A DNA stretch of 64,000 bases from Oscheius sp. JU75 (Eukaryota > Nematoda > Chromadorea > Rhabditida > Rhabditidae): the NCBI GenBank assembly GCA_037178855.1, contig JASJZC010000005.1:2914001-2978000 (forward strand). Reading direction: 5' to 3'. The number at the start of each line of letters is the position of its first letter. Position 1 is the stretch's first letter. The translations under genes and the position numbers were made by a program. Positions 63,930-64,000 of the stretch are shown one piece after another. Below the pieces are notes generated by a model. It worked only from the letters and a program-made list of their open reading frames with translations, was not told the DNA's origin and searched no databases.

Positions 63930-64000
63930 GTGGGTTCGACCCCCATGTAGTATTCTATTATGTTTTTGGCTTCACTAGTAAGAAACTCTAGAGACAGTTG

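Overview
The window is eukaryotic and almost certainly metazoan. It encodes N-WASP, a paired-domain Pax protein, ASK-type MAP3K, a K-Cl cotransporter, an i-type lysozyme and a 7TM receptor. The genome is compact. Introns are GT-AG and mostly 37-45 nt, with acceptors of TTTTCAG or TTTTAG type, and genes lie on both strands. Several starts sit 1-8 nt after a splice acceptor with no recognisable upstream exon, and some same-strand neighbours are only about 70-110 bp apart. This suggests spliced-leader trans-splicing with operons, as in nematodes and some other small invertebrates. I cannot name the species; a nematode-like ecdysozoan is my best guess. The code is standard.

Layout. 1-810: C-terminal end of a single-pass membrane protein, probably cadherin-like (+). 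1353-7433: ASK1-type MAP3K (-), with the ESCRT-III gene CHMP5 nested antisense in one intron (4875-5705). 7434-9935: GA-rich non-coding DNA. 9936-10876: small Gly/Val-rich secreted protein (+). 11985-13419: NADP isocitrate dehydrogenase (+). 13501-15277: a probable two-gene operon (-) of a coiled-coil protein and a mucin-like membrane protein. 15.3-22.4 kb: mostly non-coding, with microsatellites, a dispersed repeat and a near-perfect palindrome. 22486-27495: K-Cl cotransporter (+). 27840-29177: ribosomal protein S2 (-), whose three introns each carry a related H/ACA snoRNA.

29.3-34.5 kb: an unassigned small gene (-), a saposin-like secreted protein (+), a glutaredoxin (-) and the ESCRT-0 subunit Hrs/HGS (-). 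34.5-36.7 kb: non-coding, with a strong 30-bp hairpin. 36674-40548: WASP/N-WASP (+), with an unusual 0.95-kb Tyr/Ser-rich open exon inside it. 41715-51128: NAPRT and ATIC (+), 68 bp apart, probably one operon. ATIC introns contain a decayed duplicate of the mucin-like gene and an antisense i-type lysozyme gene. 51.4-58.7 kb: a 7TM receptor, a SEC14L1-type PRELI protein, a short + strand gene, a repeat-exon coiled-coil protein and a helical protein. 59.3-63.3 kb: a divergent Ras-like GTPase (-) facing a degenerate DEAD-box helicase (+). 63648 to the end: the first two exons of a Pax2/5/8-like gene.

Functional themes: ESCRT sorting (HGS and CHMP5), nucleotide and NAD metabolism (NAPRT, ATIC, and IDH for NADPH), stress signalling (ASK) and actin nucleation (WASP). 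Exon joins were worked out by hand from frame and GT/AG sites, so exact boundaries are inferences.
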